From contig JAGLLI010000003.1 of the NCBI GenBank assembly GCA_023140595.1, positions 1 to 18,031 on the forward strand: 18,031 nucleotides of DNA, given 5' to 3'. The stretch is from Candidatus Parcubacteria bacterium (GTDB taxonomy: Bacteria; Patescibacteriota; Patescibacteriia; Patescibacteriales; UBA12075). This document shows positions 1 through 8,103 of this stretch, in pieces (the stretch's first letter is position 1; each line of letters opens with the position of its first letter). Made by a program: the position numbers and the translations under genes. Under the pieces are notes generated by a model. That model saw only the letters and a list, made by a program, of their open reading frames with translations, ran no database searches and was not told the origin of the DNA.

Positions 1-145
1 TTTGTTTTTAATTATGATAGTGTTTATAGGCGCCATGCTTGCCACTTTTCAGATTTCTTCCTGGACATATCTTTTTATAGAATTGATTGGCAGGGGCGGC
101 GCAAGCAAGATAAGCAGAATATTTGATAAAAAAATAAAGGCTTAA
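1..145 (+). CDS. C-terminal end of an unidentified membrane protein (5' end outside window)
   Basis: An open frame enters from the left edge (first full codon at 2) and ends at TAA 143-145, giving the last 47 residues. The visible part has a hydrophobic helix (LFLIMIVFIGAMLA), a short aromatic stretch with SSWTYLF, and a basic tail with RGGASK and FDKKIKA. This is the usual look of the end of a polytopic membrane protein with its C-terminus in the cytoplasm. I cannot name the family from this fragment. It runs in the same direction as the pilus ATPase gene 72 bases downstream, and the hairpin at 174-204 lies between them. Confidence 0.6.
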   Translation, partial: LFLIMIVFIGAMLATFQISSWTYLFIELIGRGGASKISRIFDKKIKA

Positions 146-173
146 AATAAAAGATTAAACTGTTTTAGACATA

Positions 174-204
174 AAATAAAGAAGGCTTTTTGTCTTCTTT
201 ATTT
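174..204 (+). terminator. 11-bp hairpin between the membrane protein and pilB
   Basis: AAATAAAGAAG (174-184) and CTTCTTTATTT (194-204) form a perfect 11-bp stem with a 9-base loop. It lies between the upstream stop (145) and the pilB start (218). The 3' arm is U-rich, so it could terminate the upstream transcript. It could also lie in the pilB leader, since no clear promoter or Shine-Dalgarno sequence is visible between it and the ATG. Confidence 0.45.
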
Positions 205-217
205 AAATATAAATATT

Positions 218-1933
218 ATGGCGCAAAAAGTTCAATCAATTGAAGATTTGATCGCGGCTTCAAGCGGCGGTGATGTTATTGATGATGAAAGCGCGCAGTC
301 AAAGTTTCAGTCCAAGCAAAAACAAATTAAAATAAAGGAAATGGAAAGAAAAGCAGAAGCCGAAGCCGCCGGTTTGGGAGTGTCTTACATTGATTTGTTT
401 GGTTTTCCAATCAGTCCTGAAGCATTATCGCTAATCAAAGAAGAAAATGCCAAAAAGATTAAGGCTGTTTGTTTTTTTTATGACGGCAAAAAAATTCGTT
501 TAGGCGCGATTGCTCCGCAAAACAAGGATGTAGCGGATATGCTGCAAAAATTATGCACGGAATTTTATTGCGATGGCGAAGTTTATTTAATTTCGCAAAA
601 TAGCCTTGATTATGCCTTAGAACTTTATAAAGCTATTCCAAAAGTAAGAAAAATATCGCGCGGAGTGGAGCTGACCGAAGCGGATCTTAATAAATTCAGC
701 GAGAAATTTTCAAGCTTTCGCGATCTGCAATCGGAAATTGATAAGGCAAAAGTTACCGATATTGTTACTATGATTATGTCCGCTTCAATAAAACTGGACT
801 CATCCGATGTTCACATTGAAGCGGAAGAAGAAGAAATAAAAGTGCGTTTTCGCGTAGACGGCGTTTTGCATGACGCGGCAACGGTTGACAAGGAGTTATG
901 GAAAAAAATAATTTCCCGCTTAAAAGTTTTAGCAAAGGTAAAAATAAATATTACTGACAAGCCGCAAGATGGGAGATTATCATTAATTACCGCAAAAGAA
1001 AGAATTGATATTCGCGCTTCATTTTTGCCGACAAATTTCGGCGAAAGCGTGGTAATGCGTATTCTTAAATCCAGCTCAGTCGGACTGGGTTTTGAAGATT
1101 TAGGCATCAGAGACCGCGCTTTTCAGCAATTAAAAAAAGAAGTGGTAAGGCCGAATGGCATGATTATTACTACCGGACCGACCGGCAGCGGCAAAACCAC
1201 AACGCTTTACGCGATTTTAAAAAAATTAAATAGTCAGGAAACAAAAATCATAACCATTGAAGATCCGATTGAATACCAGCTGGAAGGCGTGAACCAATCG
1301 CAGATAAGCGAAAAATATACTTTTGCTCAAGGCCTAAGGTCAGTCGTGCGCCAAGATCCGGATATAATTATGGTTGGAGAAATTCGCGATTTGGAAACCG
1401 CCGAAATTGCCATTCAAGCGTCATTAACCGGCCATTTGGTATTGTCAACAATTCATACTAATGATGCCGCCGGAACAGTGCCGCGCTTTTTATCAATGGG
1501 AGCAAAACCGTTTTTATTGGCGCCGGCCATAAACGCGATGATTGGCCAGCGCTTAGTCAGGAAGATATGCGAGAATTGCAAAAAAGAAATTAAACTTGAA
1601 GATGAAAAGCGCGAAAAAATTCTTGAAATATTAAAAAAACTTCCCAAAGAAGAAAAAGAAAATATAGATTTTGACAATTTAAAATTTTATCAAGGCGATG
1701 GCTGTGATGCTTGTCAGGGAATCGGCTACAAAGGCCGTATTGGAATATATGAAATAATCGTGATTGACGCGCAAATGGAAAAATTAATTTTGTCTGGAAA
1801 TATCAGCGAGTATGACATACGCGACGCAGCCGCCAAAAAAGGCACCATTTCCATGACGCAAGACGGTCTTTTAAAAGTGATTGACGGAGTTACTTCAGTT
1901 GATGAGGTGTTTAGAATGGCGGAGGACAAATAA
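218..1933 (+). CDS. pilB: Type IV pilus assembly / type II secretion ATPase (PilB/GspE family)
   Basis: This is a cytoplasmic hexameric ATPase that powers extension of type IV pili (or a related type II secretion pseudopilus). At 571 residues it has the normal PilB/GspE length. After a charged N-terminus, residues about 50-150 look like the MshEN/T2SSE N-terminal domain. The motor domain is complete: Walker A GPTGSGKTT (320-328), Asp box TIEDPIEY (346-353), Walker B DIIMVGEIRD (382-391) and His box GHLVLSTIHT (405-414). The C-terminal zinc-binding pairs are CxxC 451/454 and CxxC 496/499. The ATG at 218 has no Shine-Dalgarno sequence, only an AT-rich leader. No pilin or PilC gene is in view, so PilB versus GspE cannot be settled by context. 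A pilus role is favoured because CPR bacteria commonly carry type IV pili. Confidence 0.93.
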   Translation: MAQKVQSIEDLIAASSGGDVIDDESAQSKFQSKQKQIKIKEMERKAEAEAAGLGVSYIDLFGFPISPEALSLIKEENAKKIKAVCFFYDGKKIRLGAIAPQNKDVADMLQKLCTEFYCDGEVYLISQNSLDYALELYKAIPKVRKISRGVELTEADLNKFSEKFSSFRDLQSEIDKAKVTDIVTMIMSASIKLDSSDVHIEAEEEEIKVRFRVDGVLHDAATVDKELWKKIISRLKVLAKVKINITDKPQDGRLSLITAKERIDIRASFLPTNFGESVVMRILKSSSVGLGFEDLGIRDRAFQQLKKEVVRPNGMIITTGPTGSGKTTTLYAILKKLNSQETKIITIEDPIEYQLEGVNQSQISEKYTFAQGLRSVVRQDPDIIMVGEIRDLETAEIAIQASLTGHLVLSTIHTNDAAGTVPRFLSMGAKPFLLAPAINAMIGQRLVRKICENCKKEIKLEDEKREKILEILKKLPKEEKENIDFDNLKFYQGDGCDACQGIGYKGRIGIYEIIVIDAQMEKLILSGNISEYDIRDAAAKKGTISMTQDGLLKVIDGVTSVDEVFRMAEDK

Positions 1934-1973
1934 CAGTTAATAATTAACTTTTAACCATTAACATTAAAATATT

Positions 1974-2543
1974 ATGATCAACAAAAAATTTATTCAAAAA
2001 TTAAAAAAAGATTATTTAGAGAATAATAGCGAGCGCAGGCAGATTATCAGTTTGGCAAATGTTGTTTTGCACGATTCAAAGCGCGTGATTTTCGCTTTGC
2101 ATCGTTTTGATAAAGAGAAGGCTCTCGCAAGCTTAAATGAAATTGAAAAAATATTAATAAAATTGGAAAAAAAGTTTGGCTATGTCCGTTTAAACCAAGA
2201 AGGTTCGTACAGGGCGGGTGTTGAAGAATACGCGGAAGCAAAAACTTTTTGTATGGTTTTGAATAATGAAAAAATTGATAAATTCAAGGGCGTTAAATTA
2301 AGTTATGAAAGTTATTTAGGCGGAATTTGCGATTTAACAGGCGAGCTTGTGAGAAGAGCTGTTAATCAAGCGTCAGCAGGGAATTATGACGAGGTGAAAA
2401 AAATTAAAAATATTATCAGCGATATTTTGCATGAATTGGTTGAATTTGACATGACAGGCTATTTGCGAACCAAATACGATCAAGCCAAAGGCAATCTAAG
2501 AAAGATTGAACAAATCAATTATGATATTAATATTAGGAAGTAG
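1974..2543 (+). CDS. Translin family protein
   Basis: This all-helical protein of 189 residues belongs to the translin/TRAX family, whose members bind RNA or single-stranded DNA and in some cases cleave RNA. The recognisable signature is SYLGGICDLTGELVRRAVNQ at residues 113-132. An acidic stretch (EEYAEA, 84-89) lies at the position where TRAX-type members keep catalytic acidic residues. Bacterial and archaeal members are of similar length. The gene starts 40 bases after pilB, has no evident Shine-Dalgarno sequence, and ends 5 bases before the permease start, so it is probably co-transcribed with its neighbours. A nuclease role is inference. The family assignment rests on motif resemblance. 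Confidence 0.75.
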   Translation: MINKKFIQKLKKDYLENNSERRQIISLANVVLHDSKRVIFALHRFDKEKALASLNEIEKILIKLEKKFGYVRLNQEGSYRAGVEEYAEAKTFCMVLNNEKIDKFKGVKLSYESYLGGICDLTGELVRRAVNQASAGNYDEVKKIKNIISDILHELVEFDMTGYLRTKYDQAKGNLRKIEQINYDINIRK

Positions 2544-2548
2544 TATTA

Positions 2549-3709
2549 ATGTTCAAAAAAAACCACAAAAAAAACAAAAGATATTTTCAGGCGATAGCTG
2601 TGATGGTCGGTTATATTATCGGAGTTGGCATGTTTGGATTGCCATATTTAACGGTTAGGTCGGGCTGGCTGGTATTTATAATTTTATTGGCGATTTTGGG
2701 TCCGGCTCAATATTTATTACATTTGATTTACGCCAATATGATCGTGATCAATCGTTCGTTTCATCGTTTGCCCGGTTATGTTGAAAAATATTTGGGGCTT
2801 AAGGGGAAATGGGCGGTTTTTGCGGCCAAGTTGATTGGAAATTACGGCGCTTTGATTGCTTATATTATTATTTCCAGTATTTTTTTAAGGCAATTATTAA
2901 GTCAGTTTTTGGGAGAAAATTTAATTTTGTACGCGAGCATTATTGTCGGTTTGGCGGCAATTGTAGTTTTTAATGGGATAAGAGCGATCTCAAAAGCGGA
3001 GCTGTATATGTCAGCCCTGCTTTTTTTTGTGATTGGCTTAATGGTTTACAAGGGCTGGGATACAATTGAAGCAAAAAATTATTTGACGATTGATTATGGA
3101 AATATTTTACTTCCATACGGTGCCATGTTAATGGCTTTGGGTGGGGAAGGTTCCTTACCGATAGTGGGGCGGCTGATTAAAAAAGACGTGGTTTTATTTA
3201 AAAGCGTAATCAGAATAAGCATGCTTTTGTCTTCATTGATTTCGGCTTTATTTGTATTTGTAATAGTGGGCGTTTCAGGCGCGAACACAACTCCTGACGC
3301 GCTTGTCGGCGTTCAGCAGATTCTTGCTAACGGCGTTATTACTTTAGTGTTGATTTTTGGTTTGTTCAGCATAATGACTTCAATAATCGGTGTGGCTGAA
3401 TCAATTAAAGAGACTCTTTGGTGGGATTTTAAAGTCAACAAAACGCTTTCTTGGGCTTTGGCAATTTTTGTTCCTTATTTTTTATATTTAGCGGGAATCA
3501 CGGATTTAATCGGTGTTATAAGTTTTATCGGCGCGGTTGGAGGCGGTTTTTGCGCTATTATAATGCTTATTGTATTTTTAAAAATAAAAAAGAAAAAAAG
3601 CAAACTGCCGATGTTCACGCGCAAACCGTCAAACGCGCTTGTTTATTTGTTAATAGGACTGTTTGTTGTCGGTATGATTTATGAAATCGTAAATTTTAAT
3701 CTTATATGA
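2549..3709 (+). CDS. Amino-acid permease (aromatic amino acid/HAAAP-like, APC superfamily)
   Basis: This is an inner-membrane transporter of 386 residues with about 11 hydrophobic segments. The first membrane helix carries GYIIGVGMFGLPY (21-33), the glycine-rich unwound substrate-site motif typical of the APC superfamily and of the hydroxy/aromatic amino acid permease branch (TyrP/SdaC-like). The N-terminus is strongly basic (KKNHKKNKR), consistent with a cytoplasmic end. An AGGAAG sequence upstream can serve as ribosome binding site. The start is only 5 bases after the translin gene, and its TGA stop overlaps the ATG of the phosphoesterase (ATGA at 3706-3709), implying translational coupling. 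The substrate cannot be told from sequence. Amino-acid uptake would suit a host with reduced biosynthesis. Confidence 0.8.
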   Translation: MFKKNHKKNKRYFQAIAVMVGYIIGVGMFGLPYLTVRSGWLVFIILLAILGPAQYLLHLIYANMIVINRSFHRLPGYVEKYLGLKGKWAVFAAKLIGNYGALIAYIIISSIFLRQLLSQFLGENLILYASIIVGLAAIVVFNGIRAISKAELYMSALLFFVIGLMVYKGWDTIEAKNYLTIDYGNILLPYGAMLMALGGEGSLPIVGRLIKKDVVLFKSVIRISMLLSSLISALFVFVIVGVSGANTTPDALVGVQQILANGVITLVLIFGLFSIMTSIIGVAESIKETLWWDFKVNKTLSWALAIFVPYFLYLAGITDLIGVISFIGAVGGGFCAIIMLIVFLKIKKKKSKLPMFTRKPSNALVYLLIGLFVVGMIYEIVNFNLI

Positions 3710-4197
3710 AAATCGCAATAATTTCTGATATTCACGATAATATCGTTAATTTAAAAAAATGTCTTGCTTATTGCGAGGCAAGTAATATTGAAAAGATTTT
3801 TTGCTGCGGGGATGTGACGAATTCGGAAACATTAAAATTTTTGGCAGATAATTTTCAAAAAGAAATATATTTGGTTCGCGGCAATATGGAAATTTTTGAA
3901 GAAGACGAGCCTGAAAAATATAAAAATATAATTTATTCAGGTCGGATTGCAAGATTTGAATTGGCAGGAAAAAAAATCGGCCTTTGCCATGAGCCGTTTT
4001 TACTGGATTATGTTTTAAAAAAAGGCGAGTGCGATATAATTTTTTACGGGCATACGCACAAGCCTTGGATAGAAAAGAAAAATAATTATTTATTTATTAA
4101 CCCCGGAACATTGGGAGCGGTTTTTCAAAAAGCAACTTTCGCGGTTTGGAATTTAGAAGAAGATGAGCCGGAATTAAAGATATTGGAAGAGATATAG
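3706..4197 (+). CDS. YfcE/MJ0936-type metallophosphoesterase
   Basis: This is a small (163-residue) calcineurin-like phosphoesterase of the YfcE/MJ0936 family, soluble enzymes with two metal ions that hydrolyse phosphodiesters or phosphomonoesters. The metal-ligand set is complete: SDIHDN (D8, H10), CCGDVTN (D36), RGNME (N60), CHEP (H95) and GHTHKP (H116, H118), followed by the family's NPGT (132-135). The length matches the minimal members. Its ATG overlaps the permease stop, so translation is probably coupled. The physiological substrate is unknown. The gene ends 7 bases before the end of the convergent gene at 4205, and no terminator is visible between them. Confidence 0.88.
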   Translation: MKIAIISDIHDNIVNLKKCLAYCEASNIEKIFCCGDVTNSETLKFLADNFQKEIYLVRGNMEIFEEDEPEKYKNIIYSGRIARFELAGKKIGLCHEPFLLDYVLKKGECDIIFYGHTHKPWIEKKNNYLFINPGTLGAVFQKATFAVWNLEEDEPELKILEEI

Positions 4198-4204
4198 TTT
4201 TAAA

Positions 4205-4645
4205 TTAATGAAATCCATGTGCGTAATCGCCAAACTTAATCCCAAAAGTATTGCCCCAAATATCAATATTAATCCAATGATTATTAATTTTTACTTGCAA
4301 ATATTGATGCGGTGAAATACACCAGACAAAAGCCCATTTAATTTTTATTTCATCTTCATTAAAATATCCGCTTTTGATTAATAATATTCGCATTATGTAA
4401 TTTATGTTTGTGCAATGCAAAAATACGTTTTTTTGCCAAATTTTCGCTGTGTCCTTACTGAAAATATCAAAAAATTTTGTGTAAGTTTTTACGCGATAGC
4501 CGCGATATTTTTTGCTTAAAATTTCATACGCGCGCCCAAGACAATCTTCTTTATCAGAAGATTTTTTTAATTCAACAATTATGCCTTGCATTTCACAGGG
4601 CAACTGTTCCGGTATTGAAGTTTTTTTAAATAAATCCAGTGGCAT
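4205..4645 (-). CDS. Putative transglutaminase-like (papain-fold) protein
   Basis: A 146-residue protein with no family I can name with certainty. Its C-terminal half has the layout of a bacterial transglutaminase-like domain: a Cys at the start of a helix (LHCTNINYIMRILLIKSG, C78), then a His in a beta strand (HQYLQVKI, H113) and an Asp (WINIDIWG, D128), the order of the Cys-His-Asp triad. The N-terminal part is charged and has no signal peptide, so it is probably cytoplasmic. The ATG follows the SD-less context CTTTAATAT. It is 23 bases downstream of the BRO/DinD-like gene and may be co-transcribed with it. Enzymatic activity is inference. Confidence 0.5.
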   Translation of the reverse strand: MPLDLFKKTSIPEQLPCEMQGIIVELKKSSDKEDCLGRAYEILSKKYRGYRVKTYTKFFDIFSKDTAKIWQKNVFLHCTNINYIMRILLIKSGYFNEDEIKIKWAFVWCISPHQYLQVKINNHWINIDIWGNTFGIKFGDYAHGFH

Positions 4646-4668
4646 ATATTAAAGATTGTTTTAGGCAG

Positions 4669-5526
4669 TTAATTATTTGTTTTTAATTTTTTAACCCGTC
4701 TTTTTTTAGGCAAAAAATTATTCTTGCTCACAACTTTTTGCCCTGTTTGCAATTCATAGTCTTTTTTGGCGCGCTTAGCAACTCCTCCGCCTTTTTTAGC
4801 TGAAACCGCGTTTTTATCATAACCTTTTGCCGTGTCTTTTTTAGCAACATTAGTAGTTGATAATTCAGCCAACGCGGTAAAAAGCAATTCGGCATCCGTC
4901 ATATTGTCGCGTAAATTTTCTTTTTTAAGATTTTTTATTTTTTTATGTCCCATTGTGGTTAATCCTGCCCATTCTCTATGGATAATATCTGTAAGTTTTG
5001 CATATTCCAAACCTTCCTGAACATCGTTTTCACTCCAATAATCAGTTAATTTATTTCTGATTTCCTGTCCTCTCATTCTCTGTTCAATCCATTTTTCAGA
5101 CCTGCCAGCCGTTTTCCAATTTTTTCTTGCCCTATTAACAGATAATTCCGGATCAACAGTTTCTCGCAATCTTTCATAACCGACTTTAGCAAGCCATACT
5201 TTAAACGGTTCGGCTTTTGGCGATGGTATTGATTGAATAATACGAAACATTGTTTTTGTATCAGCAACATCAGTTAGATATTTTTTGCCATCATTAGACA
5301 ATAATCTCAGTTGTCCGATTTTTTCGGACAACTGACATCCTTCTTGTTTAAGTTTTCTTTTTAAATCATCCCAATATTTTCGCGGTCGATTATTTTGAGC
5401 AAGAATTTTTACTACATCTACAACAGAAAAATACCATTTTTCTTCCTTGTCCGACCATATCCTGCGAACAGGCGCGTCTTCAAAAAGAATAATTGTTTTT
5501 TGTTTGATTATTTTTTTCTTTGGCAT
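4669..5526 (-). CDS. BRO-domain / DNA-damage-inducible protein D (DinD)-like protein
   Basis: A 285-residue protein with an N-terminal BRO-N-type domain (about 12-115, containing WYFSVVDVVKIL), as in phage antirepressors. It continues with the DinD-family middle and C-terminal part: GYERLRETVDPELSVNRAR, then RGQEIRNKLTDYW, EYAKLTDIIHREWAG, KKENLRDNMTDAELLFTALA and ELSTTNVAKK. The length agrees with DinD. E. coli DinD is SOS-induced and has been linked to inhibition of RecA filaments. Other relatives occur in phage and mobile DNA. The C-terminus is very basic (PKKRRVKKLK), suggesting nucleic-acid contact. It lies 18 bases from the histidine phosphatase gene upstream. No LexA-like operator is evident. 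Confidence 0.8.
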   Translation of the reverse strand: MPKKKIIKQKTIILFEDAPVRRIWSDKEEKWYFSVVDVVKILAQNNRPRKYWDDLKRKLKQEGCQLSEKIGQLRLLSNDGKKYLTDVADTKTMFRIIQSIPSPKAEPFKVWLAKVGYERLRETVDPELSVNRARKNWKTAGRSEKWIEQRMRGQEIRNKLTDYWSENDVQEGLEYAKLTDIIHREWAGLTTMGHKKIKNLKKENLRDNMTDAELLFTALAELSTTNVAKKDTAKGYDKNAVSAKKGGGVAKRAKKDYELQTGQKVVSKNNFLPKKRRVKKLKTNN

Positions 5527-5544
5527 AGTTTATTATGGATAAAT

Positions 5545-6117
5545 TTATTTTAAATGGCTGGTGCAATTTAAAATATGTATTTTATGATTTCCGTTTTTCT
5601 CTATGTCAAACTCAGAAACAGATGTGTTATTAATTTTTTCCCAAATTCCAAATTCTGAAAAATGTTTATTATGAATTACTGTTAAAAGAGCCTTTTTAAT
5701 TCCGCCATGGCAAACAACCAAAACTGTTTTATCTTTGTGCTTTAAATAAATATCATCAATAAATTCTTTTGCTCTTTTGTATATATTTTCGCTTGTCTCA
5801 ACGTCTTTTGGAATATTTTTCCAATCCCAATCGTTCGGAAATGGATTGCCTTGCAGTTTGCCAAAAAATCTTTCCCTAATTCTTTTATCTAAATTTAATT
5901 TTAAATTCGGATGATATTTTAAGATTTTCTTGGCAGTATCAACGGTTCTTTTTAAATCACTTGAATAAATTACATCAATTTTCCTGTCTTTAAATCTTAT
6001 TCCAAGTTTTTTGGCTTGCTCAGTTCCTTTTTTGGATAATTGGCCATCTGTCTGCCCTTGGCAAATTCTATTTATATTTTCAATTGTTTCCCCGTGCCGG
6101 GTAATTATTAATCTCAT
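5545..6117 (-). CDS. Histidine phosphatase (phosphoglycerate mutase-like) family protein
   Basis: This is a 190-residue member of the branch-2-like cofactor-independent histidine phosphatases (phosphoglycerate mutase/GpmB/CobC-like). The nucleophile motif is ITRHGETIENINRICQGQTD near the N-terminus (R7, H8), followed by YSSDLKRTVDTAKKI (50-65), the acidic RERFFG (81-86) and the second catalytic His in VVCHGG (H137). All conserved elements are present, so it should be an active phosphatase, but the substrate is unknown. The ATG follows CTTTAAAATAT with no Shine-Dalgarno sequence. The GTAG-palindrome at 6158-6182 lies just upstream. A second, divergent member of the family is at 8313-8843. Confidence 0.87.
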   Translation of the reverse strand: MRLIITRHGETIENINRICQGQTDGQLSKKGTEQAKKLGIRFKDRKIDVIYSSDLKRTVDTAKKILKYHPNLKLNLDKRIRERFFGKLQGNPFPNDWDWKNIPKDVETSENIYKRAKEFIDDIYLKHKDKTVLVVCHGGIKKALLTVIHNKHFSEFGIWEKINNTSVSEFDIEKNGNHKIHILNCTSHLK

Positions 6118-6157
6118 ATATTTTAAAGTATTTAGTAATTTTGTTTTAAATTATTTT

Positions 6158-6182
6158 TAGCACATTCTATAGAATGTGCTAC
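6158..6182 (-). repeat. Palindromic repeat with GTAG edge (REP-like)
   Basis: A perfect 24-base palindrome centred on TATA runs from 6158 to 6181 (arms TAGCACATTC / GAATGTGCTA). On the - strand it is preceded by GTAG, using C6182. GTAG/GGAG tetranucleotides at the foot of a hairpin are typical of REP sequences mobilised by IS200-like REP-associated transposases (RAYT). It lies in the 111-base gap between the transporter stop and the phosphatase start, and could also act as a transcript 3'-end hairpin. Confidence 0.5.
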
Positions 6183-6228
6183 ATGAAATTATATAAATAA
6201 TCGCCTTATTTTTTAAAACTCCTTATTT

Positions 6229-6915
6229 TTATTCTTTTATTTTTATTTTATCCATTAGCCAAATTGCACCATACATAAAAGGGGTATCAATTAACGCAAT
6301 TATCACTTTTACAATCCACATTCCTAAAATCATGTTCCAAATAGGAAATACGCCATAAAATGCAATTGTTATAAAAACTACAGAATCAATAAGTTGACTT
6401 ACAATTGTTGAGGCATTATTTCTTAGCCAAAGATGTTTTCCGTTTGTTTTCTTTTTCCAAAAATGGAAAGCCCAAATGTCATGATGTTGAGAGATTAAAT
6501 AAGCGACAAAACCTGCCAAACTAATTCTTGGAGTTAGCGCTAAAACTTTAGCAAACATTTCAGAGAATTCCGTTGCAAAAATAGCAGGTTGCCAATGAAT
6601 TACAATATAAACCGAAATCACTAAGACTAAACTTGAAAAGAAGCCAGCCCAAATAGCTTGTTTTGCTTCTTTTTTTCCCCACTTTTCCGAGATCAAATCA
6701 GTAATAAAAAAAATCATTGAAAATGTAATAACTCCTGCGGGAACAGTAAACGATCCAAACTGAACAATTTTATTAGCAAAAATATTTGCCATAACAACGA
6801 GAGCAGAAACTAAAGCTATTGGGTATACAACGCCATATCGTTTTCCAAGAATTCCTGCGATTGAACCAATGAAAAAGGTTGCAATAATCCATAAAGTAAT
6901 AATTGTAATACTCAT
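6229..6915 (-). CDS. yhhQ: Queuosine precursor transporter (VUT / YhhQ family)
   Basis: This is an integral membrane protein of 228 residues with about six transmembrane segments. It matches the 'vitamin uptake-like' VUT/YhhQ family, which imports queuosine precursors (preQ0/preQ1) for salvage of the tRNA wobble modification. The diagnostic stretch is VVYPIALVSALVVMANIFAN (29-48), then KIVQFGSFTVPAGVITFSM, FFITDLISEKWGKKEA, and the later PRISLAGFVAYLISQHHDIWAF. The length is normal. The upstream 40 bases hold no preQ1 riboswitch that I can see. Salvage fits an organism lacking queuosine synthesis. TAAGGAGT lies just after the stop, as it does for three other genes in this zone. Confidence 0.88.
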   Translation of the reverse strand: MSITIITLWIIATFFIGSIAGILGKRYGVVYPIALVSALVVMANIFANKIVQFGSFTVPAGVITFSMIFFITDLISEKWGKKEAKQAIWAGFFSSLVLVISVYIVIHWQPAIFATEFSEMFAKVLALTPRISLAGFVAYLISQHHDIWAFHFWKKKTNGKHLWLRNNASTIVSQLIDSVVFITIAFYGVFPIWNMILGMWIVKVIIALIDTPFMYGAIWLMDKIKIKE

Positions 6916-6955
6916 AAACTTGTTAAAATTTTAATATTTATAAAATTTAAATTCT

Positions 6956-7381
6956 TTATATTAAGTATTTTTTATATTTTTCCAAAAAATTTGGCATAGT
7001 TGAGGCAATATTTTTCATTTTCTTAATTTCATTTATTGTAAAATAATCAACCTTTTGCCCTTCGTATAATTCAATGTCGTTTAGCTCTGCGTCTGTGTGG
7101 GCTAAAAAAATATTTCCAGTAATAGTGTATGGTTTATTTTTAACATATAATGTAACGTCATGACTATCTAATAATTTAATGTCGTATATTTCAATATTTG
7201 TTTCTTCTTTTAACTCTCTATTAAGTGCCTCAAGCGGTGTTTCGCCAGAATCAATACCTCCGCCAAACAAGCTCCAACAATTTGGATTTGGGATGTCTGG
7301 CTTGTTATCTCGCAGGCAGAATAAATATTTGCCAAGTTTTTTATTTTTGATAAACGCTTTTGAACCGTTGGTAACTGCCAT
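6956..7381 (-). CDS. NUDIX hydrolase
   Basis: A 141-residue NUDIX-fold pyrophosphatase. The complete Nudix box GX5EX7REUXEEXXU occupies residues 41-63 (G41, E47, R55, E56, E59, E60, I63). Upstream is a substrate-binding strand region with FCLRDNKPDIPNPNCWSLFGG. Such enzymes hydrolyse nucleoside diphosphates linked to another moiety, for instance oxidised or capped nucleotides. The precise substrate cannot be predicted. The ATG follows CTTTAATAT without a Shine-Dalgarno sequence. It lies 40 bases upstream of the transporter gene, on the same strand and probably in the same transcript. Confidence 0.9.
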   Translation of the reverse strand: MAVTNGSKAFIKNKKLGKYLFCLRDNKPDIPNPNCWSLFGGGIDSGETPLEALNRELKEETNIEIYDIKLLDSHDVTLYVKNKPYTITGNIFLAHTDAELNDIELYEGQKVDYFTINEIKKMKNIASTMPNFLEKYKKYLI

Positions 7382-7408
7382 ATATTAAAGAATTTAATTT
7401 TGTTTTTT

Positions 7409-7463
7409 GTTTTGGGGAAAGGGAAGAGGGGAACTAAAGGGGTGAATTCCCTTTCCCCAAAAC
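7409..7463. repeat. GC-rich 17-bp inverted repeat (hairpin) between two genes
   Basis: 7409-7425 (core TTTTGGGGAAAGGGAA) pairs perfectly with 7447-7463, leaving a 21-base G-rich loop. It fills the 88-base gap between the alpha/beta hydrolase stop and the NUDIX start. On the - strand the stem is followed by A-rich, not U-rich, sequence, so it is a poor intrinsic terminator for the hydrolase. Its base composition differs sharply from the surrounding AT-rich DNA. A dispersed palindromic repeat is likely; its function is unknown. Confidence 0.6.
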
Positions 7464-7469
7464 TCCTTA

Positions 7470-8051
7470 TTATATTTCTTTTAATATTTCATTCAGTAAT
7501 TCAGAAATTTCTTGCTTTGGTAATTTTTTTCCAAAATGCCCTCTATTATTAAATTTAAGAAATTTTGCATTTAAACCTTTCGCATTTTCTTCACCCGCAG
7601 AAAAAGGCACCCATTCGTCATCTTTAGAATGTAAAACCACAAAATTATTACAGTGGTGTTTTATTTTCTCAAAATTGTATTCTCCTAATTCGTAAAAACC
7701 ATGTGTGTCTTTTTTTTGATTTTTCTCGCTCACAGCAGGATTGTTCGCGGCAACTAAAATTACTTTTTTTATTTTTTTATTTTCTGGCAGCTTTTCAATC
7801 CAGCGCAAAATTGCAACACCTCCTCGAGAATGTCCCACAAAAATAGTATTCTCATCTGGTTTTGAATTTTCAATTTCATTCAACCATTCAATCAGCACAG
7901 GGTCCTCGGCTTTTGGAAGCTTTGGCGCAATAAATTTAACACCTTTTTTCTCAACTTCTTTTTTTAGCCACGGATACCATTTTTTTGTTGGATCTGTATC
8001 CTTACCATGTATTAATATTACATTTATTTTTGAATTATTAGAAGTATGCAT
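7470..8051 (-). CDS. RBBP9/YdeN-type alpha/beta hydrolase
   Basis: A 193-residue single-domain serine hydrolase of the RBBP9/YdeN family. Visible features are the oxyanion-side strand VILIHGKDTDPTKKWYPWL (11-29), the nucleophile elbow GHSRGG (S75), an Asp in LHSKDDEWVPFS (144-146) and the catalytic His in NRGHFG (H172). The family is cytoplasmic, with weak esterase activity or unknown function. The ATG has no Shine-Dalgarno sequence. Upstream (8052-8103) is AT-rich DNA, and then attC-like element A. TAAGGAGT overlaps the stop codon region. It may be a former cassette whose left boundary has been lost. Confidence 0.85.
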   Translation of the reverse strand: MHTSNNSKINVILIHGKDTDPTKKWYPWLKKEVEKKGVKFIAPKLPKAEDPVLIEWLNEIENSKPDENTIFVGHSRGGVAILRWIEKLPENKKIKKVILVAANNPAVSEKNQKKDTHGFYELGEYNFEKIKHHCNNFVVLHSKDDEWVPFSAGEENAKGLNAKFLKFNNRGHFGKKLPKQEISELLNEILKEI

Positions 8052-8103
8052 AATTTAACTTAAATATTTAAAAAATATTTTCGAGTGGCTTATTCTAAAT
8101 TGC

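Noticed and set aside
6916..6955. preQ1 riboswitch before the queuosine-precursor transporter
   Set aside because: The gap is only 40 AT-rich bases and lacks the C-rich aptamer core and pseudoknot pairing.
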